Assembly: GCA_002070105.1 (NCBI GenBank)
Contig: MWCQ01000001.1
Location: forward strand, 124,001-188,000
DNA from: Firmicutes bacterium ADurb.Bin193
Lineage (GTDB): Bacteria; Bacillota; Clostridia; Monoglobales; Firm-18
DNA length: 64,000 nt
Direction: 5' to 3'
Part shown: positions 18,102 to 27,080 of the stretch, in pieces
How the letters are laid out: each line of letters starts with the position of its first letter
How positions within the stretch are numbered: position 1 is the stretch's first letter
The notes under the pieces: generated by a model
What the model was told of the DNA's origin: nothing
Database searches by the model: none
The model's input: the letters and a program-made list of their open reading frames with translations, nothing else
Position numbers and translations under genes: made by a program

Positions 18102-19436
18102 TTGAAAAAATTTTTGGATGAGAATTTTTTACTTAACAATGAGGTTTCGGTAAAGCTCTACCATGACTATGCCAAAAAGATGCCGATTTATGACTATCAC
18201 TGCCACCTTAATCCCAAGGAAATTTACGAAAACAGGCCCTATGAAAACATAACCCAAATGTGGCTTGGGGGTGACCATTATAAATGGCGGCTTATGAGGC
18301 AAAACGGCGTTGACGAAAAATACATAACGGGCGATTCCACCGACTACGAAAAGTTTGAAAAATTTGTGGAGTGCGTGCAGTACGCCGCCGGCAACCCGAT
18401 TTACCACTGGTGCCATCTTGAGCTTCGGCGTTATTTTGACTGTTATGATATTTTGTGCAGCCAAAACACAAAATTAATCTGGGATAAATGCGAAAAATTT
18501 AAATACACGCCGCAGCAGCTTATGAGTATGTCCGATGTAAAGGTTGCCTGCACAACGGATGACCCGCTTGACACCCTCGAATATCATGTAAAGCTAAAAG
18601 ACTTTACAACCAAAATTCTCCCCACCTTCCGCCCCGACAAGCTTGTAAATATTGATAAGGCGGGCTTTTCGGAATACCTTAAAAAATGCGGCGGGCTTAA
18701 AACGATAACCGAAATCGAGGCGTTTTTGGAGGATAGGGTAAAATTCTTTTGGGAAAACGGTTGCAGAATAAGCGACCACGGTCTTGATTATGTTCCGTAT
18801 GTTGTGGGCGATGCGCAAGCCGCGCTTACAAAGGCGCTAAAGGGCGAAAGCCTTACCTCTTTAGAGGCGGATGCTTATAAAACGCATATTCTTCTTACCT
18901 GCGCAAGACTTTATAAAAAGTATGGCATTGTCATGCAGATACATTACGGCGCGCTTCGCAACAACAACAGTGTGATGTTTAAGAAGCTGGGGCCTGACAC
19001 GGGCTTTGACAGCATAGGCGACTATCCCGCCGCATACAATCTATCAAGGCTTATTGACACAATGGGCGACAACCCAAAAATAATACTCTATTCGCTTAAC
19101 CCCAACGACAACTGGGCGCTTGCCACAATGACGGGTAATTTCAGGAATGTAATGTTCGGAAGCGCATGGTGGTTTAACGACCATATAGACGGCATGACCG
19201 ACCAGATGAAGGCGCTTGCCAACCTTGCGCCGCTTAACAAATTCGTCGGTATGCTGACCGACAGCAGAAGCTTTTTGTCCTACCCGAGGCACGAATATTT
19301 CAGAAGAATTCTGTGTTCAATACTCGGCGACTGGACGAGCAACGGAATGTTCCCCGAAAATTATGACATTCTCGGAAAAATCGTTATGGATATTTGCTAT
19401 AACAACGCCGTAGAATTTTTCGGAATTGAGGTATGA
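18102..19436 (+). CDS. uxaC: glucuronate isomerase
   Basis: UxaC isomerises D-glucuronate to fructuronate and galacturonate to tagaturonate. The protein carries the family blocks DYHCHLNPKEI, GDHYKWRLMR, NPIYHWCHLELRR, GALRNNN, FGSAWWFND and MLTDSRSFLSYPRHEYFRR. I start it at TTG 18102 because AAGGAG sits at 18088-18093; an ATG at 18015 overlapping thyA is also in frame but has no good site. The predicted length is 444 residues. With rhaB it indicates plant cell wall or mucin sugar use. Confidence 0.93.
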   Translation: MKKFLDENFLLNNEVSVKLYHDYAKKMPIYDYHCHLNPKEIYENRPYENITQMWLGGDHYKWRLMRQNGVDEKYITGDSTDYEKFEKFVECVQYAAGNPIYHWCHLELRRYFDCYDILCSQNTKLIWDKCEKFKYTPQQLMSMSDVKVACTTDDPLDTLEYHVKLKDFTTKILPTFRPDKLVNIDKAGFSEYLKKCGGLKTITEIEAFLEDRVKFFWENGCRISDHGLDYVPYVVGDAQAALTKALKGESLTSLEADAYKTHILLTCARLYKKYGIVMQIHYGALRNNNSVMFKKLGPDTGFDSIGDYPAAYNLSRLIDTMGDNPKIILYSLNPNDNWALATMTGNFRNVMFGSAWWFNDHIDGMTDQMKALANLAPLNKFVGMLTDSRSFLSYPRHEYFRRILCSILGDWTSNGMFPENYDILGKIVMDICYNNAVEFFGIEV

Positions 19437-19450
19437 TAAATAATATTATG

Positions 19451-19490
19451 AAAAGGGCGTACCGCTTTAAAAGTGATACGCCCTTTTTTC
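19451..19490. terminator. terminator between uxaC and the FAD oxidoreductase gene
   Basis: An 11-bp perfect stem (AAAAGGGCGTA / TACGCCCTTTT) with T runs on both sides separates convergent genes. Confidence 0.85.
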
Positions 19491-19563
19491 AGGCATTACA
19501 ACTGTCAGATTGTCTGACCTTTTATAGTATTTGTCTGTTTTTATACTTCCTCCTTCAGGTCGG

Positions 19564-20817
19564 TTATATCAATGCTCCGTATTGCTTTAACAAGCCCCGG
19601 ACTTTTTTTACCGAAACATCCCTTGTTGGAACATTATCCTTAAGCGCAACACCGACGGCAACCCCGGCACCTTCGCCGATACAGCAGCAAATAGGCATTA
19701 TTCTGTATGCCGACTGTGCTTCATGCGTTGAGGATATGCATCTTCCCGCAACCAAAAGGTTTAACATTCCCTTGGGAACAAGCGCTCTGTACGGAATTGT
19801 ATAGTAATCGCCCTCCGGAACATGCGTTCTTTTTGTGCCTGTTCCCTCAGGGTTGTGAATATCGATTCCGTAATTACCGCGCGCAATTGAATCGGTGAAT
19901 TTTTTGCATGACATAAGCTCGTCGGCGCTTATTTTATACTCGCCTTCAATCTTCCTGCTTTCCCTTACGCCTATCTGCGGCGCAGACATAAGCAAAATGC
20001 TGTTTTCAAAGCCTTGTATATTATTTTTTAAGAACAGATAAAGCTCATATACCTGTTCCCTCGCATCCATTTCGGCAGCAGTAATATCAAGAGCATTAAG
20101 CGGATTCTTTTTAATAATCCGCGTGGTATTAAAGTGCAATACTCCATCTAACATATGCGGGAACAGCAAAACATCCTGCCTTGGGTTTTTTATTTTCCCT
20201 TCAGCCCGAAACTGCTTATACAGCGTATTTATATCGTTTCGTACGGCCTTGAATTTTTCCATGTCTATATTGCCAATTCTGAAGCAAAGGGTCATAGGCT
20301 GGCAGAGGTTGTCCGAATCTCTGCCGAGCGTAAAGGGACAGCGTAACAAAGCGGCTAAATCCGCATCGCCCGTGGCATCTATAAAGTATTTTGCGCTAAG
20401 CGTGGTCTTACCCGATTTATTTGCGATTACAATGCTTTTAACCTCATTACCTTCCCTTTTCGCATCAATCATATATGAGTGGAAAAGAACATCAACATTA
20501 TTTTCACGAACCATACGGTCGAGAACAAGCTTTAGGATTTCTTCGTTAAATGTAGAAAGGTCTTCGCTCATTCCGCAAAGCTCGTGAAGCCTATGTATCA
20601 TCGTTTTAAATAAGCCTGCATTAACAAGCTGTCTTTCGCCGTTTATTTCAGTGAAATATGGCATAAAAGGGTTGACCAATGAATTTGTCGCCGCGCCGCC
20701 CAAAAACCCGTACCGCTCGACAATCAAAGCCTTTGCACCTTCTCTTGAAGCGGCGATTGCAGCAGCAACGCCGGTAAAACCTCCGCCGACAACAATAACA
20801 TCATAATCTGTTTTCAA
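19564..20817 (-). CDS. FAD-dependent oxidoreductase (FAD_oxidored family)
   Basis: The protein (417 residues from the TTG used here) begins with the dinucleotide-binding DVIVVGGGFTGVAAAIAA fold and a GFLGGAATNSLVNPF block typical of the FAD_oxidored (PF12831) family, with a second FAD-contact region IDATGDADLA. The C-terminus has LVAGRCISSTHEAQ and the IGEGAGVA block. Substrate is unknown. The TTG at 20817 follows GGAGTG; an in-frame start 33 bp upstream lacks a site. A signal peptide is absent, so it is cytoplasmic. Confidence 0.85.
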   Translation of the reverse strand: MKTDYDVIVVGGGFTGVAAAIAASREGAKALIVERYGFLGGAATNSLVNPFMPYFTEINGERQLVNAGLFKTMIHRLHELCGMSEDLSTFNEEILKLVLDRMVRENNVDVLFHSYMIDAKREGNEVKSIVIANKSGKTTLSAKYFIDATGDADLAALLRCPFTLGRDSDNLCQPMTLCFRIGNIDMEKFKAVRNDINTLYKQFRAEGKIKNPRQDVLLFPHMLDGVLHFNTTRIIKKNPLNALDITAAEMDAREQVYELYLFLKNNIQGFENSILLMSAPQIGVRESRKIEGEYKISADELMSCKKFTDSIARGNYGIDIHNPEGTGTKRTHVPEGDYYTIPYRALVPKGMLNLLVAGRCISSTHEAQSAYRIMPICCCIGEGAGVAVGVALKDNVPTRDVSVKKVRGLLKQYGALI

Positions 20818-20942
20818 TAAAAACACTCCATTTTCTAAATTATAAACCAAGGTTACACAAAATAATTTTGCTTTATCACTTCAAAAAGCATATACGCAAA
20901 TAATTGTTCACTGCTTTTTAAATAATCCTTCAGCTTATTCGT

Positions 20943-21332
20943 TTATTTCTGCTCAAAAAACTCAATGAGCTCGCCGTCCGGCCCTTTGCAAAACGCATGC
21001 CTTGCAACCCTTGTTTTGATAGTCGAATCCGACGGCTCTTTTATTATCTCCATTCCCGCGGCTCTTACTGCGGCAATAGCCTCATCACAATTATCGGTAG
21101 CTATCGCTATATGCAGCCATGCGCCTTTCGGCTTATGCTCGTCGGTTCCGCCCGCAAAAACCTCGATACAGCTTCCGTCCGCAAATTCAAGTATGGCAAT
21201 CCGTTTGTCGCCCTCGCCCCACGACAAAACCTCTTTTAAGCCCAAAACCTCTTTGTAAAACTTTAAGGTTTTCTCATAATCAAACACCCTTATTCCCGCA
21301 TGGTGAAAACCCCTTGCTACCGTATTGCTCAT
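20943..21332 (-). CDS. VOC family (glyoxalase-like) protein
   Basis: The 129-residue protein has the vicinal oxygen chelate fold: two beta-alpha-beta-beta-beta modules starting FHHAGIRVFDYEKTLKFY and ending with PDGELIEFFEQ. Candidate metal ligands are His10/11, the Glu of IEVFAGG and the final Glu. Methylmalonyl-CoA epimerase and glyoxalase I are both possible relatives; the reaction is not assignable. GGAGGAG precedes the ATG. Confidence 0.82.
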   Translation of the reverse strand: MSNTVARGFHHAGIRVFDYEKTLKFYKEVLGLKEVLSWGEGDKRIAILEFADGSCIEVFAGGTDEHKPKGAWLHIAIATDNCDEAIAAVRAAGMEIIKEPSDSTIKTRVARHAFCKGPDGELIEFFEQK

Positions 21333-21372
21333 CTTGTACTCCTCCTTTATGAATTATAATGATTTAAGTAAT

Positions 21373-22932
21373 TCAGTTGCACATTTCCCCGCACAGCAGC
21401 CTCTGGGCGGCTTTGATTCCGTCCACGGCGCTGCTCATAATCCCTCCGGCATAGCCTGCGCCCTCGCCTATGGGGTAAAGTCCCTTTACATTAATGCTTT
21501 CCATATTGCCGTTTCTGAGTATTCTTACCGGAGCGGATGTTCTGGTTTCAACCCCCGTCAAAACGGAATTGTCGGAAAATCCCTTTATTTTTCGGTCAAA
21601 ATAGCGAATCCCCTCGCGAAGGGTTTTTGCGACAAATTCGGGGACACAGCCGTCCATATCGGCAAATTCATACCCAAGTGGGTATGACGGCTTTACATTT
21701 TTCAGTTTTGTCGTGCTTTTCCCCTCCAAAAAATCCGATGTAAGCTGAACGGGCGCCATATATCCTCCGCCGCCCATCCTGTACGCCGCTCTTTCACATT
21801 TTCTCTGAAGCTCGATACCTCCCAAAACTCCGTCAAAGTCGTTTTCCGTTACATTTACCACAAGCGCGCTGTTAGCGTTTTTTCCGTCACGGGCATAATT
21901 GCTCATTCCGTTTACAACAACCATATTTTCCTCCGATGCCGCCGCAACCACGCTTCCGCCCGGGCACATACAGAAAGAAAAGCACTTTCTGTTTACTCCG
22001 TTATACGCAAGCCTATAATCCGCCGGACCGAGCGCAGGGTGTCCCGCATATTTTCCGTACTGCGCGGCGTCTATGTACGCCTGCCTGTGCTCAATACGCA
22101 AACCCATTGCAAATGGCTTGGGCGCCATGCTTACTCCGCTTTTATACAGCATTTCATAGGTGTCGCGCGCGGAATGACCTATGGCAAGCAATAATACTTT
22201 ACACTCATGCTCGTTTCCGTTTACGGTTATGGATTTTAACGCCCCGTTACTTATATTTACCGCATCAAGCCTGCTGTCAAAGTGAACCTCGCCCCCGCGG
22301 CTTATAATATAATCCCTCATACTCACAATTACATTTCTTATGATATCCGTACCGACATGCGGCTTGGCAAGATACAAAATATCCTCCGTCGCACCGTGGC
22401 GGACAAAAGTATTCAAAACCTCGTTGCAAAGGTTGTCGTTAATCCTTGTGGTAAGTTTTCCGTCTGAAAATGTCCCCGCACCGCCCTCGCCGAACTGGGC
22501 GTTGCACTCGGTATCCAAAATGCGCTTGTGGATAAAGCTTTTATGTGAGTTAACCCTATTATCCATGCTTCCGCCGCGCTCAAAAATTATCGGCGCACAG
22601 CCGAATTTCGCAAGATAATACCCTGCAAAAAGACCGGCAGGTCCCATTCCGACAATTACAGGTCGGCAGGGAAGGCGACCCTCAAACACAAAATCGTCCT
22701 TATACGGCTCAAACTCATGTGTAAAGTCATTTAACTTTACACTTTCCGTTGTATCAAAAAAGACACTGTAATTGAAGCGCACGGTGTTCCTTCGCGCATC
22801 AACGGAGCGTCTTAATATCATTTTTGATTTTATATGAGAGGCTTTTATGCCGCTCTTTTTGATCGCTTCCTTAAAAACCTCGTCGTTCGTATGCTCTAAT
22901 GGCATATATATATTGTCAACCTTAATTTTCAT
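21373..22932 (-). CDS. uncharacterised FAD-dependent dehydrogenase (COG2509)
   Basis: This 519-residue protein fits the COG2509 family: an N-terminal ferredoxin-like domain (1-90), then a FAD Rossmann motif PVIVGMGPAGLFAGYYLA near residue 91, QFGEGGAGTFSDGKLTTR near 147, and a C-terminal YPIGEGAGYAGGIMSSAVDG. No substrate is known. Its start overlaps the cdaR stop by 11 bp, placing it in the c-di-AMP operon, where glmM is the more usual third gene. Confidence 0.88.
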   Translation of the reverse strand: MKIKVDNIYMPLEHTNDEVFKEAIKKSGIKASHIKSKMILRRSVDARRNTVRFNYSVFFDTTESVKLNDFTHEFEPYKDDFVFEGRLPCRPVIVGMGPAGLFAGYYLAKFGCAPIIFERGGSMDNRVNSHKSFIHKRILDTECNAQFGEGGAGTFSDGKLTTRINDNLCNEVLNTFVRHGATEDILYLAKPHVGTDIIRNVIVSMRDYIISRGGEVHFDSRLDAVNISNGALKSITVNGNEHECKVLLLAIGHSARDTYEMLYKSGVSMAPKPFAMGLRIEHRQAYIDAAQYGKYAGHPALGPADYRLAYNGVNRKCFSFCMCPGGSVVAAASEENMVVVNGMSNYARDGKNANSALVVNVTENDFDGVLGGIELQRKCERAAYRMGGGGYMAPVQLTSDFLEGKSTTKLKNVKPSYPLGYEFADMDGCVPEFVAKTLREGIRYFDRKIKGFSDNSVLTGVETRTSAPVRILRNGNMESINVKGLYPIGEGAGYAGGIMSSAVDGIKAAQRLLCGEMCN

Positions 22933-23860
22933 CGTTCTTAACCGAAATATCCACAGTCACATCCGTTACGCCTTCCACAACAACCCCCGGGGGAAGGTCA
23001 AGCCTTGCGGCAACCTTTGTACTTTGCTTTATATTCTTAACCCTGATAGGCAATGTGCGAATCTCCGTTACCGATTTTAAATCCTCGGGCTTTCCGAGTA
23101 CGATAACCCTGCTTCCCGTCAAAATAGTGGCGGTATATTTATCGTCGCCATCTTCAAGGACGGCTTTAACCTCAAGCTCTTTCCTTGCAAGGACCGTGCA
23201 CCTTACCTCAACCTTTTCGGGAGTTGCCGAAAGATATTTATGCCCGACGACATCGGCATTGGTGTTGTAAAAGACCAGAGGCTTGTTGCTTACAACATCG
23301 CTGCGCACGCCATCTACATCGACAAGCGCAACAACCTTTTCGATTTCGGTTACAATATCGCTCGGTCCCTTAATCTCAACCGTTTCATGCGACACAACAG
23401 GCTTATAAACCTCAAAGCCTTCGTCGGGCGTTCCGATAAATTCAACCGTAACGGGAAAGCTCTGAGTTGTAAGCTTGTCGATTTTGACATTTAGGCTGTA
23501 TGGCTTTTTCTCGGTTACGATAAGCCCTTCATAAGGCAGCCGCACGGACACGGGCAGTGAAAACTCGCCCTTGCGGTTGTAGCCGTCAAGGTCTACATAA
23601 GCTGTTATGTCATTCTTGTTGACCTTCGCAAGCATGGTGCGGGAGCCCCGAATTTTTATGGAAACGGTGCTCGGTTTGTCATTTAAAAGGACAAAATTCT
23701 CGTTTGTGAGGTTAACCGTATTGGTGTAAATTACGGGAATATCGCTTATTCTTATGTCGATAAAGGGGTCTAAAAGCACCACAACATAAATCCACACTAT
23801 TATTGCGATGACAAGAGCGATGATTCTGGCCGCAATATCGGTTTTTAAAAAGTCTCTCAA
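22922..23860 (-). CDS. cdaR: CdaA regulatory protein CdaR (YbbR domains)
   Basis: CdaR anchors in the membrane and tunes the diadenylate cyclase CdaA. The 312-residue protein has one N-terminal transmembrane helix (about 11-33) and several extracytoplasmic YbbR-like repeats of about 80 residues. I start it at the TTG overlapping the cdaA stop (TTGA) because GGGGAGA lies just before it. It overlaps the following FAD gene. Confidence 0.9.
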   Translation of the reverse strand: MRDFLKTDIAARIIALVIAIIVWIYVVVLLDPFIDIRISDIPVIYTNTVNLTNENFVLLNDKPSTVSIKIRGSRTMLAKVNKNDITAYVDLDGYNRKGEFSLPVSVRLPYEGLIVTEKKPYSLNVKIDKLTTQSFPVTVEFIGTPDEGFEVYKPVVSHETVEIKGPSDIVTEIEKVVALVDVDGVRSDVVSNKPLVFYNTNADVVGHKYLSATPEKVEVRCTVLARKELEVKAVLEDGDDKYTATILTGSRVIVLGKPEDLKSVTEIRTLPIRVKNIKQSTKVAARLDLPPGVVVEGVTDVTVDISVKNDEN

Positions 23861-24693
23861 CCCGCTCTCCCCTTCCACAACAGCATTTTCCTTGCCTGTT
23901 TGTTTTTCTTTTGGGCAGGAATAAGGATTTTCAAAAGCGCCCTCGTAAGCGATGCGGGCGTAAGGTTCCTTGTAAGCGAGCCCTCGAGGGCGATTGAAAT
24001 CTTACCCGTTTCCTCGGACACGACGATTACAACCGCATCGGAGGTTTCGCTCATTCCGAGGGCGGCGCGGTGGCGGGTTCCGAACTCAAGTGTAAGGTCC
24101 TGATTCTGGGTAAGCGGCAAAAAACAAGCCGCCGCCATAATCCTGTTTTCGCGCACGACGACAGCTCCGTCATGAAGCGGAGTGTTGGGTACAAAAATAT
24201 TAACCAAAAGCTCCGGCGATATTTCGGAGTCTATTCTGATTCCCGTACGGACAATATCGCGGATTTTCGTTTTGCGCTCTATTACTATAAGAGCGCCTAT
24301 CCGATTTTTTGAAAGGGTGCTTACGCTTTCGGAAATTATGTCAATTGTTTTGGTAATCTCTTCGGGCGAAGTCAGGTTTGTAAGGTTCAAAATCTGGCCG
24401 AACTTGCTTCTTCCCACCTTTTCAAGCCCTCTGCGAAGCTCGGGCTGGAACACAATGAGCATTGCTATTACTCCGAACTGGAGGGTGTTCATAAGAATAT
24501 AGTTAAGCACGCTGAGCTGAAGCCATACGCTAAGCTGGAATATCGCCAAAAGCACGACGATTCCTTTAATAAGCTGCATTGCCCTTGTTTCACGAAGAAG
24601 GCCTATTGCTTTGTAGATAATATATGCCACGATGAGTATGTCAAGACAGTCCTGTATCCTGACAAACTGCATCAATCGGTGTAGATAGTCCAA
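23857..24693 (-). CDS. cdaA: diadenylate cyclase CdaA
   Basis: CdaA makes the second messenger c-di-AMP from two ATP. The 278-residue protein has three transmembrane helices (about 15-30, 40-57, 62-80) followed by a DAC (DisA_N) domain with the catalytic DGA (175-177) and GTRHRAA (205-211). The TTG start is set by GGAGGG. It leads an overlapping operon with cdaR, as in most Firmicutes. Confidence 0.96.
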   Translation of the reverse strand: MDYLHRLMQFVRIQDCLDILIVAYIIYKAIGLLRETRAMQLIKGIVVLLAIFQLSVWLQLSVLNYILMNTLQFGVIAMLIVFQPELRRGLEKVGRSKFGQILNLTNLTSPEEITKTIDIISESVSTLSKNRIGALIVIERKTKIRDIVRTGIRIDSEISPELLVNIFVPNTPLHDGAVVVRENRIMAAACFLPLTQNQDLTLEFGTRHRAALGMSETSDAVVIVVSEETGKISIALEGSLTRNLTPASLTRALLKILIPAQKKNKQARKMLLWKGRAG

Positions 24694-24828
24694 AGCAAAC
24701 CCTCCTTTTCGTGAATAATAAGCGGCAGTTTTGCAAAAAGCATTATACTGAATATATTATATCGTTATATACACCAAAAAGTAAAGGGTTTTTACTAAAT
24801 TTATGCCGAAATTTCTTTATGAATTATC

Positions 24829-25398
24829 CTAAACCGCCGACCTTAACAGCTCGGGCGGAGGTTTATTCAAAATTTCCATCGCAAAATCGGTATCACAAGC
24901 CCATGCTTCAATGCTATCCCTTGTAAGTACAACAGGCATACGGTCGTGTATTTCCCTCATGGATTCGTTTGCCGCGGTGGTCAGTATCACGAATTTGTCC
25001 GACCTTGCGCCGCCCGTATCAAAGCTGTTGTAAAACCCCGCAATATACAATATCGGCGACTGTGGGAGGGTAAACAAGTATTTATCCTTTGTATGCCGAT
25101 TCTTTTTCCACTCGTAAAAGCCTGTTGTGGGAATTATGCATCTTCGGCTTAAAACGGAATCCTTAAAGGTTCGCTTTTCCAAAACGGTTTCCGCCCTTGC
25201 GTTTATAATAACGCCCTTGCCCCTGAAATTCGGGAACCCCCACTCCATAACCGTCGGCTTTAGCCTGTTATTCAAAACAGGCGCCCTGTCCGTGGGGAAT
25301 ATTTCGCCCGTTTTTACATTCCCTAAGTTTTTGACCGTTTCATTTACAATATCGCGGATTTCCGCCTCGTCAACATCAACAACATACCTGCCGCACAT
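24829..25398 (-). CDS. SRAP domain protein (YedK/HMCES family)
   Basis: SRAP proteins crosslink to abasic sites in single-stranded DNA through Cys2, shielding them. The start must be the ATG directly before CGRYVV so that Cys2 is exposed after Met removal; GAGGAAGTGAG precedes it, while a longer in-frame start does not make sense. The 189-residue protein has INARAET, CIIPTTGFYEWKK with the active-site Glu, and HDRMPVVL with the active-site His. dinB and radA are nearby repair genes. Confidence 0.93.
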   Translation of the reverse strand: MCGRYVVDVDEAEIRDIVNETVKNLGNVKTGEIFPTDRAPVLNNRLKPTVMEWGFPNFRGKGVIINARAETVLEKRTFKDSVLSRRCIIPTTGFYEWKKNRHTKDKYLFTLPQSPILYIAGFYNSFDTGGARSDKFVILTTAANESMREIHDRMPVVLTRDSIEAWACDTDFAMEILNKPPPELLRSAV

Positions 25399-25417
25399 AC
25401 AACTCACTTCCTCTTTC

Positions 25418-25654
25418 TTATTTTCCCTCAACAAACCATTTGTTATCCTCCAAAAACAAATAGATCTGTTTTCCGCAAACCATACAGGTATAGCGTATTC
25501 CCGCGCCTCCCGCTTTTAAGCTTGCGGCTTTGCACACATTTGTTATTTTATCTATTTCAAATATTCTGTCATCCTCCCACTTAAAGGATAGCGGAGTAAT
25601 CCGCCCCTCTGTATCGAAATTTGCGAATACGCTGACGAACACCTTTCTTGACAT
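25418..25654 (-). CDS. conserved hypothetical protein (78 aa)
   Basis: The 78-residue protein starts MSRKVFVSVFANFD, contains FKWEDDRIFEIDKI and CKAASLKAGGAGIRYTCMVCGK, and ends LFLEDNKWFVEGK. It resembles a small beta-rich protein family found next to DNA polymerase IV genes in Firmicutes; no function is known. AAAGGAG precedes the ATG. It lies 29 bp after dinB and probably shares its transcript. Confidence 0.8.
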   Translation of the reverse strand: MSRKVFVSVFANFDTEGRITPLSFKWEDDRIFEIDKITNVCKAASLKAGGAGIRYTCMVCGKQIYLFLEDNKWFVEGK

Positions 25655-25683
25655 AAGAAATCGCTCCTTTTAGGCAAATCTTA

Positions 25684-26922
25684 CTATAAATATGATATGG
25701 GGAAAATAACATGGTCATCCTTCGGATTCAGGTTTGACAAACGGCTGTCGCAGAGCATAAGCCCCCTGCCTATCGAGTAATGCCCGAACCTTCTGCGTAT
25801 ATCGTCCACGGCGCGCTCAAGCGCGTCCTCCTTCTGCTCTTTGATATATTCGGGCAAAAAAGACATCTGGGTATCGCCCGTCAACACCAGATTGCACGCG
25901 CGAACGCCCATGCTGCGGATAGGCTTATCCCAATTGTAATTCTTTTCGAATAAATCCAGCGCCTTTTTCGCTATTACATCGGAATTCGATGTGGGCATTT
26001 CCAATTCCCCCTGTCGTTCAAAGGATTCAAGCCCGTTATCCCTTACATAAATCTGTACGGTATTGCACTTAAAGCCGTTTAGCCTAAGCCTTGCCGCAAC
26101 GCTCTCGGACAGGACATAGACGGTAATTTTAACATCATCGTTGCTCACAAGATCCCTCGGCGCTGTTGTACTGTTCCCTATGCTTTTTATAAACGATTTT
26201 GCGGCGATATTCGATACGGGCGAGGTATCATAGCCGTTTGCAAAGGTCCAAAGCATATAGCCCCATTTTCCGAGCCAGTATTCCAAATATTTAACCGGAG
26301 TATTCGCCAGATCGCCGATTGTTTTAATGCCGTATCCCCGAAGCTTTTTGTGCGTTGACCTGCCTACATAAAGCAGTTCATTGACGGGCAGATTCCACAC
26401 AACCTCCTTAAAGTTTTCCCTTGTAATTACGGTTGTGGCATCGGGCTTTTTGATATCGCTGCCGAGCTTTGCGAAAATCTTGTTAAAGCTGACCCCGACG
26501 GATGCGGTAATACTCAACTCGAATTTTATCCTCTCCCTGATTTCGTCCGCCACTTTTTTACCGTCGCCGAAAAGGTGTACGCTCCCCGTTATGTCAAGCC
26601 AGTTTTCGTCAAGGCCGAAGGATTCTACCCGGTCTGTATAATCGGCGTAAATATCCCTTGCAAGCTTTGAAAATTTTAAATATTTTTTGTAATCGGGCGG
26701 CAGGACTATAAGGTCCTTACACTTTTGTCTGGCCTGCCACAATGCCTCGCCCGTTATAATGCCGTATTTTTTGGCATGATAATTTTTGGCAAGTATTATG
26801 CCGTGCCTTGCCTCAACATCACCGCCCACGGCAACAGGCCTGTCACGCAGTTCGGGCTTATAAAGACATTCAACCGATGCGTAAAAGTTATTAAGGTCGC
26901 TGTGAAGAATAACTCTTTCCAC
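25684..26922 (-). CDS. dinB: DNA polymerase IV (Y family)
   Basis: DinB is an error-prone translesion polymerase. The 412-residue protein has the palm motif HSDLNNFYASVE at the start, the catalytic SFGLDENWLDI-type DE pair (Asn follows the Asp-Glu, a common Firmicute variant), a thumb helix-hairpin-helix, and the little-finger domain. QMSFLPEY near residue 353 is a likely clamp-binding motif. The GTG start follows CGGAGATG. A LexA-type box overlaps the promoter, so it should be SOS-induced. Confidence 0.94.
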   Translation of the reverse strand: MERVILHSDLNNFYASVECLYKPELRDRPVAVGGDVEARHGIILAKNYHAKKYGIITGEALWQARQKCKDLIVLPPDYKKYLKFSKLARDIYADYTDRVESFGLDENWLDITGSVHLFGDGKKVADEIRERIKFELSITASVGVSFNKIFAKLGSDIKKPDATTVITRENFKEVVWNLPVNELLYVGRSTHKKLRGYGIKTIGDLANTPVKYLEYWLGKWGYMLWTFANGYDTSPVSNIAAKSFIKSIGNSTTAPRDLVSNDDVKITVYVLSESVAARLRLNGFKCNTVQIYVRDNGLESFERQGELEMPTSNSDVIAKKALDLFEKNYNWDKPIRSMGVRACNLVLTGDTQMSFLPEYIKEQKEDALERAVDDIRRRFGHYSIGRGLMLCDSRLSNLNPKDDHVIFPISYL

Positions 26923-26943
26923 ATTAACATCTCCGTTAGCATC

Positions 26944-26991
26944 AGAACATTTGTTCGATATTATTATACACCCATTGTTCTAAAAAATCAA
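26944..26991 (-). promoter_or_regulatory. dinB promoter with LexA (SOS) box
   Basis: On the minus strand TTGATT (26991-26986) and TATAAT (26968-26963) are 17 bp apart. AGAACATTTGTTCG at 26944-26957, just downstream of the -10, matches the Firmicute LexA box CGAAC-N4-GTTCG with one end mismatch on one side. Confidence 0.85.
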
Positions 26992-27024
26992 CAGGATTTT
27001 TAATATATTTTTGGAAATATAAAA

Positions 27025-27057
27025 AATCGCCTTAAAGATATATATCCCTAAGGCGAT
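27025..27057 (-). terminator. terminator of the gene at 27081-27650
   Basis: ATCGCCTTA/TAAGGCGAT stem followed on the minus strand by a T run. Confidence 0.75.
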
Positions 27058-27080
27058 AATCAAAGCATTTTTATAATTTT

